A stretch of DNA of 46,068 nt. Source: an uncultured Devosia sp. (GTDB lineage Bacteria > Pseudomonadota > Alphaproteobacteria > Rhizobiales > Devosiaceae). The translations under genes were made by a program, and so were the position numbers. Below the pieces are notes generated by a model. The model saw only the letters and a program-made list of their open reading frames with translations, did no database searches and had not been told where the DNA came from. The stretch covers positions 1 through 46,068 of the forward strand of contig NZ_CAJXJS010000028.1 of assembly GCF_913055165.1 (NCBI RefSeq). The letters run 5' to 3'. Shown here one piece after another: positions 33,579 through 42,057 of the stretch. The number at the start of each line of letters is the position of its first letter. Positions within the stretch are counted from its first letter, which is position 1.

Positions 33579-34169
33579 ATGTCCTCTTACCAGTTTCGCG
33601 CCGATCCGGTGGCCGACGCCACCGATCCGGTGATCTTCCTGTTTCACGGCACGGGCGGCGACGAGAACCAGTTCTTCGAACTGGCCGGCCAATTGCTGCC
33701 CGGGGTGCGGCGGGTGGCGCCGCGCGGCGATGTCAGCGAGCATGGGGCGCTGCGTTATTTCCGGCGGACGGGCGAAGGCGTCTATGACATGGACGATCTG
33801 GCCCGGCGTACCGAGGCGATGACGGCCTTTGTGCGGAAGGAAGCGGGTTCAGCATCGCGCGTGATCGGCTTGGGTTATTCCAATGGTGCCAATATCCTGG
33901 CGTCGGTGCAGTTTGCAGCGCCTGATCTGTTCGACACCGCGATTTTGATGCATCCGCTCATCCCCTTCTCGCCAGCCGCGGCGGATTTCAGCGGCCGTCA
34001 GGTGCTGATCACGGCCGGGCGGCGCGATCCGATCGCGCCGGCGGGAGCTACCCAGGCGCTGGCCGATTATTTCGAGGCCAACGGGGCCGCCACCAGACTG
34101 GCCTGGCACGAGGGTGGCCACGAACTGCGCCAGGAGGAGTTGACGGCAGTGCAGCAATTGCTCAAGTGA
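33579..34169 (+). CDS. Phospholipase/carboxylesterase-type alpha/beta hydrolase
   Basis: A 196-residue small serine esterase of the phospholipase/carboxylesterase (YpfH-like) family. IFLFHGTGGDENQF is the oxyanion region, LGYSNGANIL carries the nucleophile Ser in G-x-S-x-G, TAGRRDPIAP the Asp, and WHEGGHELRQEE the His. I use ATG 33579 because AAGGAG precedes it; the frame runs far upstream, but there it is only antisense to the serine dehydratase gene. The substrate is unknown. It is a single-gene unit divergent from the serine dehydratase gene. Confidence 0.87.
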   Translation: MSSYQFRADPVADATDPVIFLFHGTGGDENQFFELAGQLLPGVRRVAPRGDVSEHGALRYFRRTGEGVYDMDDLARRTEAMTAFVRKEAGSASRVIGLGYSNGANILASVQFAAPDLFDTAILMHPLIPFSPAAADFSGRQVLITAGRRDPIAPAGATQALADYFEANGAATRLAWHEGGHELRQEELTAVQQLLK

Positions 34170-34300
34170 GACACAGACTTGCCAAAGCGTTAACAGCTTC
34201 TTGAGGCGTTTGCGGGCACAGTTCACCCGTTTGTTCATTTGCGGACGAGGCGGTCATCTTCAGCTTCTGGCGCGCCATAGCCGATACACTCTCGCTCAGG

Positions 34301-36001
34301 GTGCTGGTTTTCGTGCTGCTCGGCTTTGCCGCAGTGGCCGTGCCGGCATTTTTTGCGTTCAACTGGGTGGTCAATTCCACGGTCATCCAGCTCGGTACGC
34401 TATTTGCCGAAAAGCAGGTGCTTTATGACCGGCATCGCGGCCTGGGGGCGCTGGTGCGAGAGGTCTCGCTGGCGGAAACGCTGGCGGGCAGCCAGGCCAT
34501 CCGCGACTGGGCATTGAACGAGGATGACCCGATGCTGAAGCGGCGGGGCATTGCCGAACTGGAGCATTTTCGCCAGAGCTTTGCGGACCACTCCTACTTT
34601 TTCGTCATCGACGCCTCAGGCAATTACTATTTCAACGACGCGGCCAATGCCTATGCCGGCGACCAGCTACGCTATGCGGTGGACGCCGACAATCCGCGGG
34701 ATGCCTGGTATTTCTCGACCAAGGCGCTGGGCGAAGGGTGTCACCTCAATGTCGACAATGACGCCAATCTCAGGGTGACCAAGGTCTGGATGAATTGCGT
34801 GATCCGCGAGGGGCGCAATGTGCTGGGCGTGCTGGGCACGGGGATCGACCTCAGCGATTTCATCCAGGAAGTGGTGAACGTGCCGCAGCGCGGTGTCACC
34901 TCGATGTTCGTGGACCGGCGGGGCCAGGTGCAGGCGCATCGCGACGAGAACCTGGTCAATCTGGCCAGCCTTTCGGCCTCGATGCAGGCCAAGCGCACCG
35001 TCTTCTCGATGGTCGACAGCGAGGCCGACAGGACGACGCTGCAACAGCTGCTGGAAAGCGTGACCGATGGCGAGGCGCTGGCGCAGTCGGCCTTCGTGAC
35101 CATTGCGGGCAAGCAGACGCTGGTGGGTGTCGGCTATCTCGATCGGCTGGGCTGGTACAATGTGACACTGATGGATCTGGACGCGATCATTGATCGGCGC
35201 CTGTTCCTGCCGATCGGGCTGTTGCTGGTGGCGGTGATGGTGCTGGTGACGGCGCTGGCCATGGTTGTCTTCAAGCGGGCAGTGCTGGACCGGGTGACGA
35301 GGCTGGAAAGCGTGGTGCGCAGTGCCCGGGGCGGCGACTATGCGCCAGCGCTCACCATGGGCGCCGGCCGGCAGGACGAAATCGGCCGGTTGGCGGCGAG
35401 CCTGACGGAAATGGCCGCGGCAGTGGAAGACAACAGGCGCCTGCTTGAAGCGCGGGTGCGCGAGCGTACCCGGGAGCTGGAGCAGCTTGCTTCCAAGGAT
35501 GGGCAGACCGGTATTCTGAACCGGCGTGGCTTTGCGGCGGCGCATGCGGAGGCCCGCGAGGCCGGATCCTATGGGCTGCTGCTGGTCGATATCGACCGCT
35601 TCAAGGCGATCAATGACCGGCATGGCCATGCCGCCGGAGATGCGGTGGTGATCGAGGTGGCGGGGCGGATCGGCCGCGCCATCAGGCCGCGGGATTGCTG
35701 CGCGCGCTGGGGTGGCGACGAATTCATCGTGCTGGTCCCAGAATGCAGTGCCGAGCGGCTGCGCGCCGTCGCGCACGCGGTGATGCTGGCCATCGACGAA
35801 AACCCCGTCACCGCCCCGCAGGGCAAGGCCATCGCGGTGAGTGTCAGCGTCGGGGCGTGCCTGGCCGAAGCGGGCGATAGCCTCGATGTCGCCGTCGACA
35901 TGGCCGATACCGCGCTCTATATGGCCAAGGAGCGTGGGCGGAACATGGTGGTGGTGTTCGATGCGGAATTATCCATGGGACCGCGCAGCGCACGTGGTTA
36001 G
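34301..36001 (+). CDS. Membrane diguanylate cyclase with dCache-like sensor
   Basis: A 566-residue enzyme that makes cyclic di-GMP. An N-terminal membrane helix (LVFVLLGFAAVAVPAFFAF), a periplasmic sensor of about 250 residues with a dCache look (YFFVIDASGNYYFND; DAWYFSTKA; GVLGTGIDLSDFI), a second membrane helix (FLPIGLLLVAVMVLVTALAM), HAMP-like linker and coiled coil, then GGDEF: DGQTGILNRRGF, VDIDRFKAINDRHGHAAGD, intact RWGGDEF, and RPRD five residues before it, a product-inhibition site. GTG 34301 leaves almost nothing ahead of the first helix. The frame extends upstream with EAVIFSFWRAIADTLSLR but has no ATG, GTG or TTG. ATC at 34256, with GAGG ahead, is the only sensible earlier start. 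Confidence 0.88.
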   Translation: MLVFVLLGFAAVAVPAFFAFNWVVNSTVIQLGTLFAEKQVLYDRHRGLGALVREVSLAETLAGSQAIRDWALNEDDPMLKRRGIAELEHFRQSFADHSYFFVIDASGNYYFNDAANAYAGDQLRYAVDADNPRDAWYFSTKALGEGCHLNVDNDANLRVTKVWMNCVIREGRNVLGVLGTGIDLSDFIQEVVNVPQRGVTSMFVDRRGQVQAHRDENLVNLASLSASMQAKRTVFSMVDSEADRTTLQQLLESVTDGEALAQSAFVTIAGKQTLVGVGYLDRLGWYNVTLMDLDAIIDRRLFLPIGLLLVAVMVLVTALAMVVFKRAVLDRVTRLESVVRSARGGDYAPALTMGAGRQDEIGRLAASLTEMAAAVEDNRRLLEARVRERTRELEQLASKDGQTGILNRRGFAAAHAEAREAGSYGLLLVDIDRFKAINDRHGHAAGDAVVIEVAGRIGRAIRPRDCCARWGGDEFIVLVPECSAERLRAVAHAVMLAIDENPVTAPQGKAIAVSVSVGACLAEAGDSLDVAVDMADTALYMAKERGRNMVVVFDAELSMGPRSARG

Positions 36002-36075
36002 GCGCTGCCCGGGGCTGGTGACGCGCGGCCGATGAGCAGCTATCGTGTGCCAGGCCAGGGTCCAGGGGGTCGAAG

Positions 36076-37119
36076 ATGAACCGCTTTCTGCCAGTTTTTC
36101 TGCTGCTGATCTGGGCGCTGCCGCAGGGTGCGCATGCTGCCAGTTTCGACTGCGCCAAAGCGGCGACGCCATTCGAGCGCGCCATCTGCGACGATCCCGA
36201 ACTTTCCAGGGCCGATGAGCGATTGGCCAAGACCTATGCCACGGCCATTGGCGGGTTGTCCGACGCCGCACTGGCCGAATTGCGCAGCAGCCAGCGGGCG
36301 TGGCTCGACTACGCCCAGCGCGCCTGCACGCGCACGGCGGAGCCCTTGACCCAGGGGAGCTATGACGAGCGGGGCCTGTTCTGTCTCAAGGATGTCTTTG
36401 CCAGCCGCAGCCACGTGCTGGAGATGAGCCGCATGATCGAGGGGCTCCGGGTTTATCCGCATTCCCGCTATGCAGCCGCACCCGACCCCTATGAGGCGGA
36501 CAATCCCGATTCCAACTGGCCGGTGGCGCAGCACGAGCTGGCGCTGGTGCAGATCGACAGCGACGAGGCTTTCGCCGAAAGCTTCAATGCGCTCGTGGAA
36601 GCCGAGGGGCAGAAAATGGCCAGTGTGTTCGCCGGCCAGGGCGGACCCGAAGACATGTCTGATGACAGCTCGAGCGATTCAACCAATTCGATTGGTGTCC
36701 ACGAAATTACGGATAATCGTCTGTCGCTGGTGGTGAATACCTATTGGTACGGACATGGCGCCGCACATGGCAACTACACCATCACCTATCTGCATTTCCT
36801 CAAGGAAGAGGGACGTTGGCTCGAGGCAGGCGACATCTTCGCGGGCAAGGGCTGGCAAAAGACACTGGTGCAATTGGTGAGCGAGGCGGCCATGGCCGAG
36901 CATGGTGATGCACTCTGGCCCGACAGCCTCGACGGCCTGAACGAAGTGGTCACCGACCCCGCTCGCTGGGATGTCTCCGACCCCTATGGACTGGTGGTGC
37001 AATTCCAGCCCTATGAAATTTCGGCCTATGCCTATGGGGCGCCCACGGCCCGCGTCAGCTGGGAGGCGCTGCAGCCCATCCTGGCGGAGACTGCCGACCG
37101 ATATCGCTACGGATATTAG
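36076..37119 (+). CDS. Exported LprI-like / DUF3298 protein, 347 aa
   Basis: Signal peptide MNRFLPVFLLLIWALPQGAHA with cleavage after AHA. The mature N-terminus matches the LprI/DUF1311 (lysozyme-inhibitor-like) domain: FDCAKAATPFERAICDDPELSRADERLAKTY, RAWLDYAQRAC, and a later Cys in GLFCLKD, four cysteines for two disulfides. The second half is DUF3298/RsiV-like: RLSLVVNTYWYGHGAAHGNY, WLEAGDIFAGKGW, VQFQPYEISAYAYG. The combination suggests a periplasmic protein that binds lysozyme-like enzymes or cell-wall ligands; this is by family only. AGGGGG lies ahead of the ATG. It stands alone between the cyclase and a convergent GNAT gene. Confidence 0.82.
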   Translation: MNRFLPVFLLLIWALPQGAHAASFDCAKAATPFERAICDDPELSRADERLAKTYATAIGGLSDAALAELRSSQRAWLDYAQRACTRTAEPLTQGSYDERGLFCLKDVFASRSHVLEMSRMIEGLRVYPHSRYAAAPDPYEADNPDSNWPVAQHELALVQIDSDEAFAESFNALVEAEGQKMASVFAGQGGPEDMSDDSSSDSTNSIGVHEITDNRLSLVVNTYWYGHGAAHGNYTITYLHFLKEEGRWLEAGDIFAGKGWQKTLVQLVSEAAMAEHGDALWPDSLDGLNEVVTDPARWDVSDPYGLVVQFQPYEISAYAYGAPTARVSWEALQPILAETADRYRYGY

Positions 37120-37140
37120 GGGCTTTCCGAGCAGAACTGG

Positions 37141-37437
37141 CTAGGCCAGGAGATCACGCCATTCAGGATGGCGGCGAAACTGGACGACCACATAGGGACA
37201 GACGGGGGTGATCTTGAACCCCTGATCCCGGGCGTCCGCCACCGAGGCCTTGACCAGCCGCAGCGCGATGCCGCGACCCTCGAACTCTGGGGGCACCCCT
37301 GTGTGATCGATGATCATGGGGCCATCGCCGGACCGGGAATAGGTCATTTCGGCCTCGGCGCCGGGTGCGAGCCTGATGAAATAGCGGCCGCGGGTCGGCC
37401 CCCGCTCGTGGTGGATGGTATAGTCGCCATCACTCAT
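37141..37437 (-). CDS. Short GNAT-like acetyltransferase, 98 aa
   Basis: A 98-residue member of the compact GNAT group (YjdJ/COG2388). RYFIRLAPGAEAEMTYSRSGDGPMIIDHTGVPPEFEGRGIALRLV holds the strand pair and the acetyl-CoA loop (GRGIALRL in place of Q/R-x-x-G-x-G/A), and ITPVCPYVVVQFRRHPEW the C-terminal part. Homologs of this size are seen across bacteria with unknown acceptor. It follows the TPR gene by 23 bases and is probably in the same transcript. Confidence 0.82.
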   Translation of the reverse strand: MSDGDYTIHHERGPTRGRYFIRLAPGAEAEMTYSRSGDGPMIIDHTGVPPEFEGRGIALRLVKASVADARDQGFKITPVCPYVVVQFRRHPEWRDLLA

Positions 37438-37460
37438 GGTCTTGCCTATTCTTGAAAGGG

Positions 37461-38030
37461 TTAGCTGCGGATGGGCGGATCGCCCAGCTCGGGAAAGAGC
37501 ATACGCTCGGGCAGGAAGGGGTGAATGTCCAGGGCGGCACGAATGGCCTCAAGCGCTTCATCGCGTTTGCCCTGGGTGTAGTAGATGAGGGCCCGACCGG
37601 CCATAGCCCCGAAATGACGCGGCTCACGCGCCAGCGTTTCCACGATGTCGGCCAGGGATTTGTCATAGGCCCCGTTCAGAAAATGGGCGGTGGCCCGCAT
37701 GTTCCAGCCTTCGGCGTAATCGGGATAATCGGCAATCAGCGCGTCGATCAGCGGAATCTGGCTGGCCGGACCGGCAAAGCCGCCGGACGTCATGATTTCC
37801 GTGACGCGCGCGTCGAGCTCGGGATCGTCCGGGTGGATCCAGATTTGCCAGATTTCGTCGGCGATCGCTCGGGCCGCCTCTGCGTCGGTGGCCGCGGAAA
37901 GGCGCGAGAACAGGATTTCCAGGCGTGTTGCCTGTTCGGCGCTTTGGCCAAAAGGCTGCGCCAAGCCGGGGGCAGTTGGCGCCGCGGCCAGCAGCATTGC
38001 CGTCAAAACCAGGCGGAGCAGTGCTTTCAT
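37461..38030 (-). CDS. Exported TPR protein, 189 aa
   Basis: MKALLRLVLTAMLLAAAPTAPGLAQ is a signal peptide with cleavage after LAQ or nearby. The mature protein has helices ATRLEILFSRLSAATDAEAARAIADEIW, then TPR-like repeats: DYAEGWNMRATAHFLNGAYDKSLADIVETLAREPRHFGAMAGRALIYYTQGKRDEALEAI (two units, positions about 105-165). It would be a periplasmic protein-protein interaction factor of unknown partner. I use ATG 38030, the start of the signal peptide; a start at 38069 adds only a polar segment. Confidence 0.78.
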   Translation of the reverse strand: MKALLRLVLTAMLLAAAPTAPGLAQPFGQSAEQATRLEILFSRLSAATDAEAARAIADEIWQIWIHPDDPELDARVTEIMTSGGFAGPASQIPLIDALIADYPDYAEGWNMRATAHFLNGAYDKSLADIVETLAREPRHFGAMAGRALIYYTQGKRDEALEAIRAALDIHPFLPERMLFPELGDPPIRS

Positions 38031-38148
38031 CGCGCATGGAAGTCTGGCCTTTTCGACGGGATGGGGCAAGTGCGTTCACAGGCGGTTGACAGGGACGGCA
38101 GGGGCGGGGTCGTCTGGCGGGGCAGATTTGTACGAGGTTGCTTCACCC

Positions 38149-38547
38149 ATGAGTGAATTGCTCTATCACATGATTTCCTCCGGCCCGCGTCCGGTGGCGC
38201 CGTTCAGCCATGCGGTCGAGACCGATGGTTTCGTCTTTGTCACCGGGCAGATGCCGACGGACCCGGCAGCACCCGACGCGCCACTGCCCGAGGGCATTGA
38301 GGCGCAGACACGGCGGGTGATGGATAATCTGCAGATCGTGCTGGGTGGGATCGGGCTGGGGCTCGAGCATGTGACGATGGCGCGGATCTATCTCACCCAG
38401 TTCGAGCGAGACTACGGGGCGCTCAATGCGCTGTGGCCGAGCTTCTTCGAACCGGGAAAGCTGCCGGCGCGCACCACGATCGGGGTCACGGCGTTGGCGG
38501 TGGGGGCACGGGTGGAGATTGACCTGATTGCGAAGCGGCCGGGGTGA
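38149..38547 (+). CDS. RidA-family protein, 132 aa
   Basis: A RidA/YjgF/UK114 enamine/imine deaminase-type protein. HMISSGPRPVAPFSHAVETDGFVFVTGQMPTDP is the conserved first half, with GIEAQTRRVMDNLQIVLGGIGLGLEHVTMARIYLTQFERDYGALN and the end RTTIGVTALAVGARVEIDLIA. The conserved Arg (PARTTIGV) that binds the carboxylate in RidA is present, and Glu in VEIDLIA is the usual active-site acid. Members clear reactive enamines from PLP enzymes such as serine dehydratase, one of which lies 5 kb away. I use ATG 38149; the frame upstream is antisense to the TPR gene. Confidence 0.87.
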   Translation: MSELLYHMISSGPRPVAPFSHAVETDGFVFVTGQMPTDPAAPDAPLPEGIEAQTRRVMDNLQIVLGGIGLGLEHVTMARIYLTQFERDYGALNALWPSFFEPGKLPARTTIGVTALAVGARVEIDLIAKRPG

Positions 38548-38647
38548 GTGGGGTTCTGACTCCCCACCTTAGCTTGCTTCCCTGCAGTCGAACCTGTGGG
38601 CGCCCCCTCCGAGCTTCGCTAAGGCCCTGCGGGCCAAGCTCCGCTTG

Positions 38648-38668
38648 CCTCCCCCGTCAAGGGGGAGG
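38648..38668. repeat. GC-rich palindrome (REP-like) downstream of the RidA-like gene
   Basis: CCTCCCCC-gtcaa-GGGGGAGG, 8-bp perfect arms. The gap 38548-38776 has this element and no gene. Confidence 0.6.
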
Positions 38669-38776
38669 TGTGGCAGCCAGTGTGTTGATGGGCTGGGCCA
38701 TTCACGCATAGCGCTCATGGCCTTCTCGCCTCAAATCGCTCCACTGGTGCGATTTGCCCTTCGGGACGGCTCGAAG

Positions 38777-39844
38777 CTAGTCACCCTTGCGGCTGAGTTC
38801 GATCATCCGTTCGACTGCGAGGCGCGCGGGGGCGATGATGTCGTCGGGGATGGTGACTTCCTCGGTCATGGTGTGCAGTGACCAGAGGACGTTTTCGAGA
38901 TTGATCCGCTTCATATGCGGGCAGATGTTGCAGCCGCGCAGGAAATCGACGCCGGTGGTTTCGCTGGCCACATTGTCGGACATGGAGCATTCGGTGACCA
39001 TGACGACGCGCGGCGGCTTGGTGGACTTGACCCAGTCGATCATGGCGGCGGTGGAACCGGCAAAGTCGACCGCGTCGATCACTTCGGGCGGGCATTCCGG
39101 ATGGGCGATGATCTTGGCCGTGGGATAGGCATGGCGCAGCTCGGAAATATCCTCGGCGGTGAAGGTCTCATGCACTTCGCAGGCGCCGGCCCAGGTGATG
39201 ATCTTCTTGTGCGTCTTCTTGGCCGTGTTCTGCGCCAGATATTGATCGGGGATCATGATGACGGTGTCGCCCTCGACCCTGTTGACGATGTCGAGGGCGT
39301 TCGAAGAGGTGCAGCACACATCGGTCACCGCCTTCACGGCAGCAGACGTATTCACATAGGTGACGACCGGGGCGTCCGGATATTGGGCGCGCATGGCCAT
39401 GACGTCCTGGGCGGTGATGCTCTCGCTGAGTGAGCAACCGGCGCGGCTGTCGGGGATGAGGACGGTCTTTTCCGGATTGAGCAGCTTGGAGGTCTCGGCC
39501 ATGAAGTGCACGCCGCACTGGACGATGACCGACTGGGTGACCTTGGTGGCCTCCACGGCCAGCTGCAGGCTGTCGCCCACCACATCGGCGACGCCGTGAT
39601 AGATCTGCGGCGTCTGGTAGTTATGGGCGAGAATGACGGCGTCCTTCTCCTTCTTGAGCCGGTTGATCTGGAAAATCAGCGGCGCATAGAAAGGCCATTC
39701 GATCTCGGGGATCTTGTCCTTGACGCGATCAAAGACCTTGTCGGTGGCGCGCTCGACGGCCTTGGAGAATTTGAGGTCGAAACTGTCGGCCAGAATGGCG
39801 CGGGCCTCGGTGAGCGGGGTCACCGCATTGATCATCTGCACCAT
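38777..39844 (-). CDS. nadA: Quinolinate synthase A
   Basis: A 355-residue enzyme condensing iminoaspartate with dihydroxyacetone phosphate to quinolinate in NAD synthesis. It uses a [4Fe-4S] cluster on three Cys. Visible: [98 protein letters not shown], and [16 protein letters not shown] near the end. I use ATG 39844 because GGGAGG lies six bases ahead; a longer frame to 39892 has no such site. nadB and nadC are not in the window. It is transcribed alone. Confidence 0.93.
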   Translation of the reverse strand: MVQMINAVTPLTEARAILADSFDLKFSKAVERATDKVFDRVKDKIPEIEWPFYAPLIFQINRLKKEKDAVILAHNYQTPQIYHGVADVVGDSLQLAVEATKVTQSVIVQCGVHFMAETSKLLNPEKTVLIPDSRAGCSLSESITAQDVMAMRAQYPDAPVVTYVNTSAAVKAVTDVCCTSSNALDIVNRVEGDTVIMIPDQYLAQNTAKKTHKKIITWAGACEVHETFTAEDISELRHAYPTAKIIAHPECPPEVIDAVDFAGSTAAMIDWVKSTKPPRVVMVTECSMSDNVASETTGVDFLRGCNICPHMKRINLENVLWSLHTMTEEVTIPDDIIAPARLAVERMIELSRKGD

Positions 39845-39982
39845 TTCGAGCCTCCCGGTGTCGCCTTCGGGAGTGGGCAGCCTAATGGGCATGCCCTGAC
39901 GCTCGATAGGACGATGGTTTCGCGCGCCCGGCGCGCGCGAGGCGGAACCTAGGTATTTTTGGCTTTCATTTCAATGAATCGT

Positions 39983-40008
39983 CTTGCAGGAAATGCTTGC
40001 AGGAAATG
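39983..40008. repeat. 13-bp tandem duplication upstream of eda
   Basis: CTTGCAGGAAATG occurs twice in direct succession, exactly, about 50 bases ahead of the eda start. A GC hairpin (CGCGCGCC/GGCGCGCG, 39921-39937) lies between it and nadA. Confidence 0.65.
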
Positions 40009-40060
40009 CACCATCCGCCTAACCCTCACACCACCTTCCTTGCCACCAAGAGACAAAGCC

Positions 40061-40696
40061 ATGCCGCAGGACGCCAACGCCATCCGCTCCATTCTTTCGC
40101 TTGCCCCGGTGGTGCCGGTTATCATCCTGGACGATGTGAGCCAGGCCAGACCCCTGGCCGAAGCGCTGGTGGCGGGCGGACTGCCGGTGCTTGAGGTGAC
40201 ACTGCGCACCCCCAACGCCCTCAAGGTCATGGAAGAAATGGCCAAGGTGAGCGGCGCCATCGTTGGCTCGGGCACGGTGCGCAACGGTGCGCATATGAAG
40301 CAGAGCGTGGACGCGGGCTGCCGCTTCATGGTGTCGCCGGGGGCTTCGCCGCGCCTGCTCGATGCCGCCGAGGACGTCGCCATTCCGCTGCTGCCCGGCA
40401 TCGGCACGCCGACCGAGGCGATGACGGCGGCCGAGCGCGGCTACAGCTTCTTGAAATTCTTCCCGGCTGAGGCGCTGGGTGGTGCACCGGTGCTCAAGGC
40501 CTTCGCCTCGCCGCTGCCGGACATCACCTTCTGCCCGACCGGCGGCATCGACCCCGCCAAGGCCAAGACCTATCTTGGCCTGCCCAATGTGATCTGTGTG
40601 GGTGGTTCATGGATCATGCCCGCCGACGCACTGGCGAGCGGGGATTTTGCGCGGATCGAAGCGCTGGCAAAGGAAGCGAGTGCGCTGAGGGGGTAG
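40061..40696 (+). CDS. eda: KDPG/KHG aldolase (Entner-Doudoroff)
   Basis: A 211-residue class I aldolase cleaving 2-keto-3-deoxy-6-phosphogluconate to pyruvate and glyceraldehyde-3-phosphate. VVPVIILDDVSQARPLAEALVAGGLPVLEVTLRTPNAL holds the catalytic Glu, GSGTVRNG follows, LLPGIGTPTEAM comes next, FLKFFPAEALGG has the Schiff-base Lys, and FCPTGGIDPAKAKTYLGLPNV is the phosphate loop. I use ATG 40061 with AAGAGA ahead; the frame is open further upstream, but those codons do not resemble the family. Partner genes (edd, zwf) are not nearby. Confidence 0.93.
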   Translation: MPQDANAIRSILSLAPVVPVIILDDVSQARPLAEALVAGGLPVLEVTLRTPNALKVMEEMAKVSGAIVGSGTVRNGAHMKQSVDAGCRFMVSPGASPRLLDAAEDVAIPLLPGIGTPTEAMTAAERGYSFLKFFPAEALGGAPVLKAFASPLPDITFCPTGGIDPAKAKTYLGLPNVICVGGSWIMPADALASGDFARIEALAKEASALRG

Positions 40697-40801
40697 GGGG
40701 CGGAGGCCAAGTACAATCCTGCTATTGTGCAGGCTCCAAGTGATAAGGCCCGTCATCCCCCCTCCCTAGTTCCGCTAGGGGCTATTCGCCCCAGCTGCAC
40801 T

Positions 40802-40824
40802 ACCCTCCCCGCGAGGAGGAGGGT
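40802..40824. repeat. GC-rich palindrome (REP-like) between eda and the DUF559 gene
   Basis: ACCCTCC ... GGAGGGT, 7-bp arms around a GC-rich centre, related in sequence to the 36-bp inverted repeats that follow. Confidence 0.5.
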
Positions 40825-40865
40825 GGCGGTGGTTGTCGCGATGTCCCGCAAGTGGCACGATGCGG

Positions 40866-40901
40866 CACCCTCCCCCTTGCGGGGAGGGTTGGGGAGGGGG
40901 A
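40866..40901. repeat. Left copy of 36-bp inverted repeat flanking the DUF559 gene
   Basis: This segment is the exact reverse complement of 41260-41295. Each copy is itself palindromic (ACCCTCCCC...GGGGAGGGT). The DUF559 GTG start lies two bases after it. Confidence 0.85.
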
Positions 40902-40903
40902 CG

Positions 40904-41332
40904 GTGAGCAAGGAGCTTCGGCGAAAACTCAGGCGCGAGCCGAGCGCGGTCGAGCGCCGTTTTTGGCGCCTGATTCACCCGCTTCGCGTCAATGGCTGGC
41001 ATTTTCGCAAGCAAGTTGAGTTGGGACCCTACTACGTGGATTTCGCCTGTCTTCATGCAGGACTTGTCATAGAAATCGACGGAGTCAGCCACGACAGTCC
41101 AGCCGCCCGGCTCAATGACGAAACCCGGGATGACTATCTGACCGGCCGCGGTTTCTATGTGCTTCGAATTTCCAATGCTGACGTCCTCCAAAGGCCTGAG
41201 GGAGTGTACACTCTCGTTGTTTCTACCCTCGAACGTCGCGCCGGCAATCATCGCGCGGCTCCCCCTCCCCAACCCTCCCCGCAAGGGGGAGGGTGTCTGG
41301 CCGGTGACCGTGGTGAGGGCAAGGTCCGATGA
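40904..41332 (+). CDS. DUF559 endonuclease-like protein in a palindrome-flanked cassette
   Basis: A 142-residue protein with a Vsr-like restriction-endonuclease fold typical of DUF559: LRREPSAVERRFWRLIHPLRVNGWHFRKQVELGPYYVDFACLHAGLVIEIDG, where the Asp (VDF) and E-x-D (EID) are the candidate active-site acids, then TRDDYLTGRGFYVLRISNADV. The last 25 residues (PPPQPSPQGGG...) are translated from the right inverted repeat. GTG 40904 follows the left repeat with GAGGGGG ahead; ATG 40841 is an in-frame alternative that would translate the left repeat as well. The stop overlaps the modA start by ATGA. DUF559 genes are often associated with such repeats; the activity is unproven. Confidence 0.78.
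   Translation: MSKELRRKLRREPSAVERRFWRLIHPLRVNGWHFRKQVELGPYYVDFACLHAGLVIEIDGVSHDSPAARLNDETRDDYLTGRGFYVLRISNADVLQRPEGVYTLVVSTLERRAGNHRAAPPPQPSPQGGGCLAGDRGEGKVR
41260..41295. repeat. Right copy of 36-bp inverted repeat flanking the DUF559 gene
   Basis: Exact reverse complement of 40866-40901. It lies inside the 3' coding end of the DUF559 gene, about 35 bases ahead of modA. Confidence 0.85.
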
Positions 41333-42057
41333 ATCGCCTCATCCTTGCTGTCCTCGGGCTGTCGGCAACCGCCCTGCCAGCCTTGGCCGAAACTGCCCAT
41401 GTGGCGGTGGCTGCCAATTTCACGGTGGCGGCCGAGGAATTGGCCGCGGTGTTCGCAGCCGAGAGCGGGCATGACCTGATCCTGAGCTTTGGCGCGACCG
41501 GTGGGCTCTATACCCAGATCACCCAGGCGGCACCCTTCGACGTGTTCCTGGCAGCCGATACGGCGCGGCCGGAACGGGCGATTGCCGAGGGGTTCGGTGT
41601 GGCTGGCTCGTTCTTCGTTTACGCTGAAGGACAATTGGCGCTCTATGCGCCGGGACGCGATGTGAGCGGCGGCGAAGCGGCGCTCGAGGGTGACTTCGAA
41701 AAGCTCGCCATTGCCGATCCTGGTGCGGCGCCCTATGGCGCGGCAGCGGTCGAGGCGCTGACCGCGCTGGGACTCTATGATGCCATAGGGCCAAAATTGG
41801 TCATGGGCGAGAATATCTCCCAGACGCTGCAGTTCATCGAAAGCGGCAATGCCGAAATGGGTTTCGTGGCGGCAAGCCAGGTTCTGGGCAAACCGGACGT
41901 GTGGCTGGTGCCGACCGAGTTGCATGCGCCGATTGCGCAAGGGGCGGTGTTGCTCAAGCAGGGTGCGGACAATGCGGCTGCGGTCGGGTTCCTGGACTTC
42001 TTGCGCAGCGACAAGGCGGTGGCCGTGATCGAGGCGGCGGGTTACGCTGTCCCCTGA
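41329..42057 (+). CDS. modA: Molybdate-type ABC transporter periplasmic binding protein
   Basis: A 242-residue binding protein. Signal peptide MNRLILAVLGLSATALPALA. The mature part is ModA-like: VAVAANFTVAAEELAAVFAAESGHDLILSFGATGGLYTQITQAAPFDVFLAADTARPE (first oxyanion-binding loops with Ser/Ala/Thr), LAIADPGAAPYGAAAVEAL, and ENISQTLQFIESGNAEMGFVAASQ. It would capture molybdate or tungstate and deliver it to ModB. The ATG overlaps the stop of the DUF559 gene, and its own stop overlaps the modB start (TGATG), so all three can be translated from one message. Confidence 0.9.
   Translation: MNRLILAVLGLSATALPALAETAHVAVAANFTVAAEELAAVFAAESGHDLILSFGATGGLYTQITQAAPFDVFLAADTARPERAIAEGFGVAGSFFVYAEGQLALYAPGRDVSGGEAALEGDFEKLAIADPGAAPYGAAAVEALTALGLYDAIGPKLVMGENISQTLQFIESGNAEMGFVAASQVLGKPDVWLVPTELHAPIAQGAVLLKQGADNAAAVGFLDFLRSDKAVAVIEAAGYAVP

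Noticed and set aside
34667..35776. 369-codon minus-strand frame
   Set aside because: Antisense to the GGDEF protein, whose sensor and RWGGDEF motif are unmistakable.
38915..39952. Plus-strand frames over nadA
   Set aside because: Shadows of a complete quinolinate synthase.
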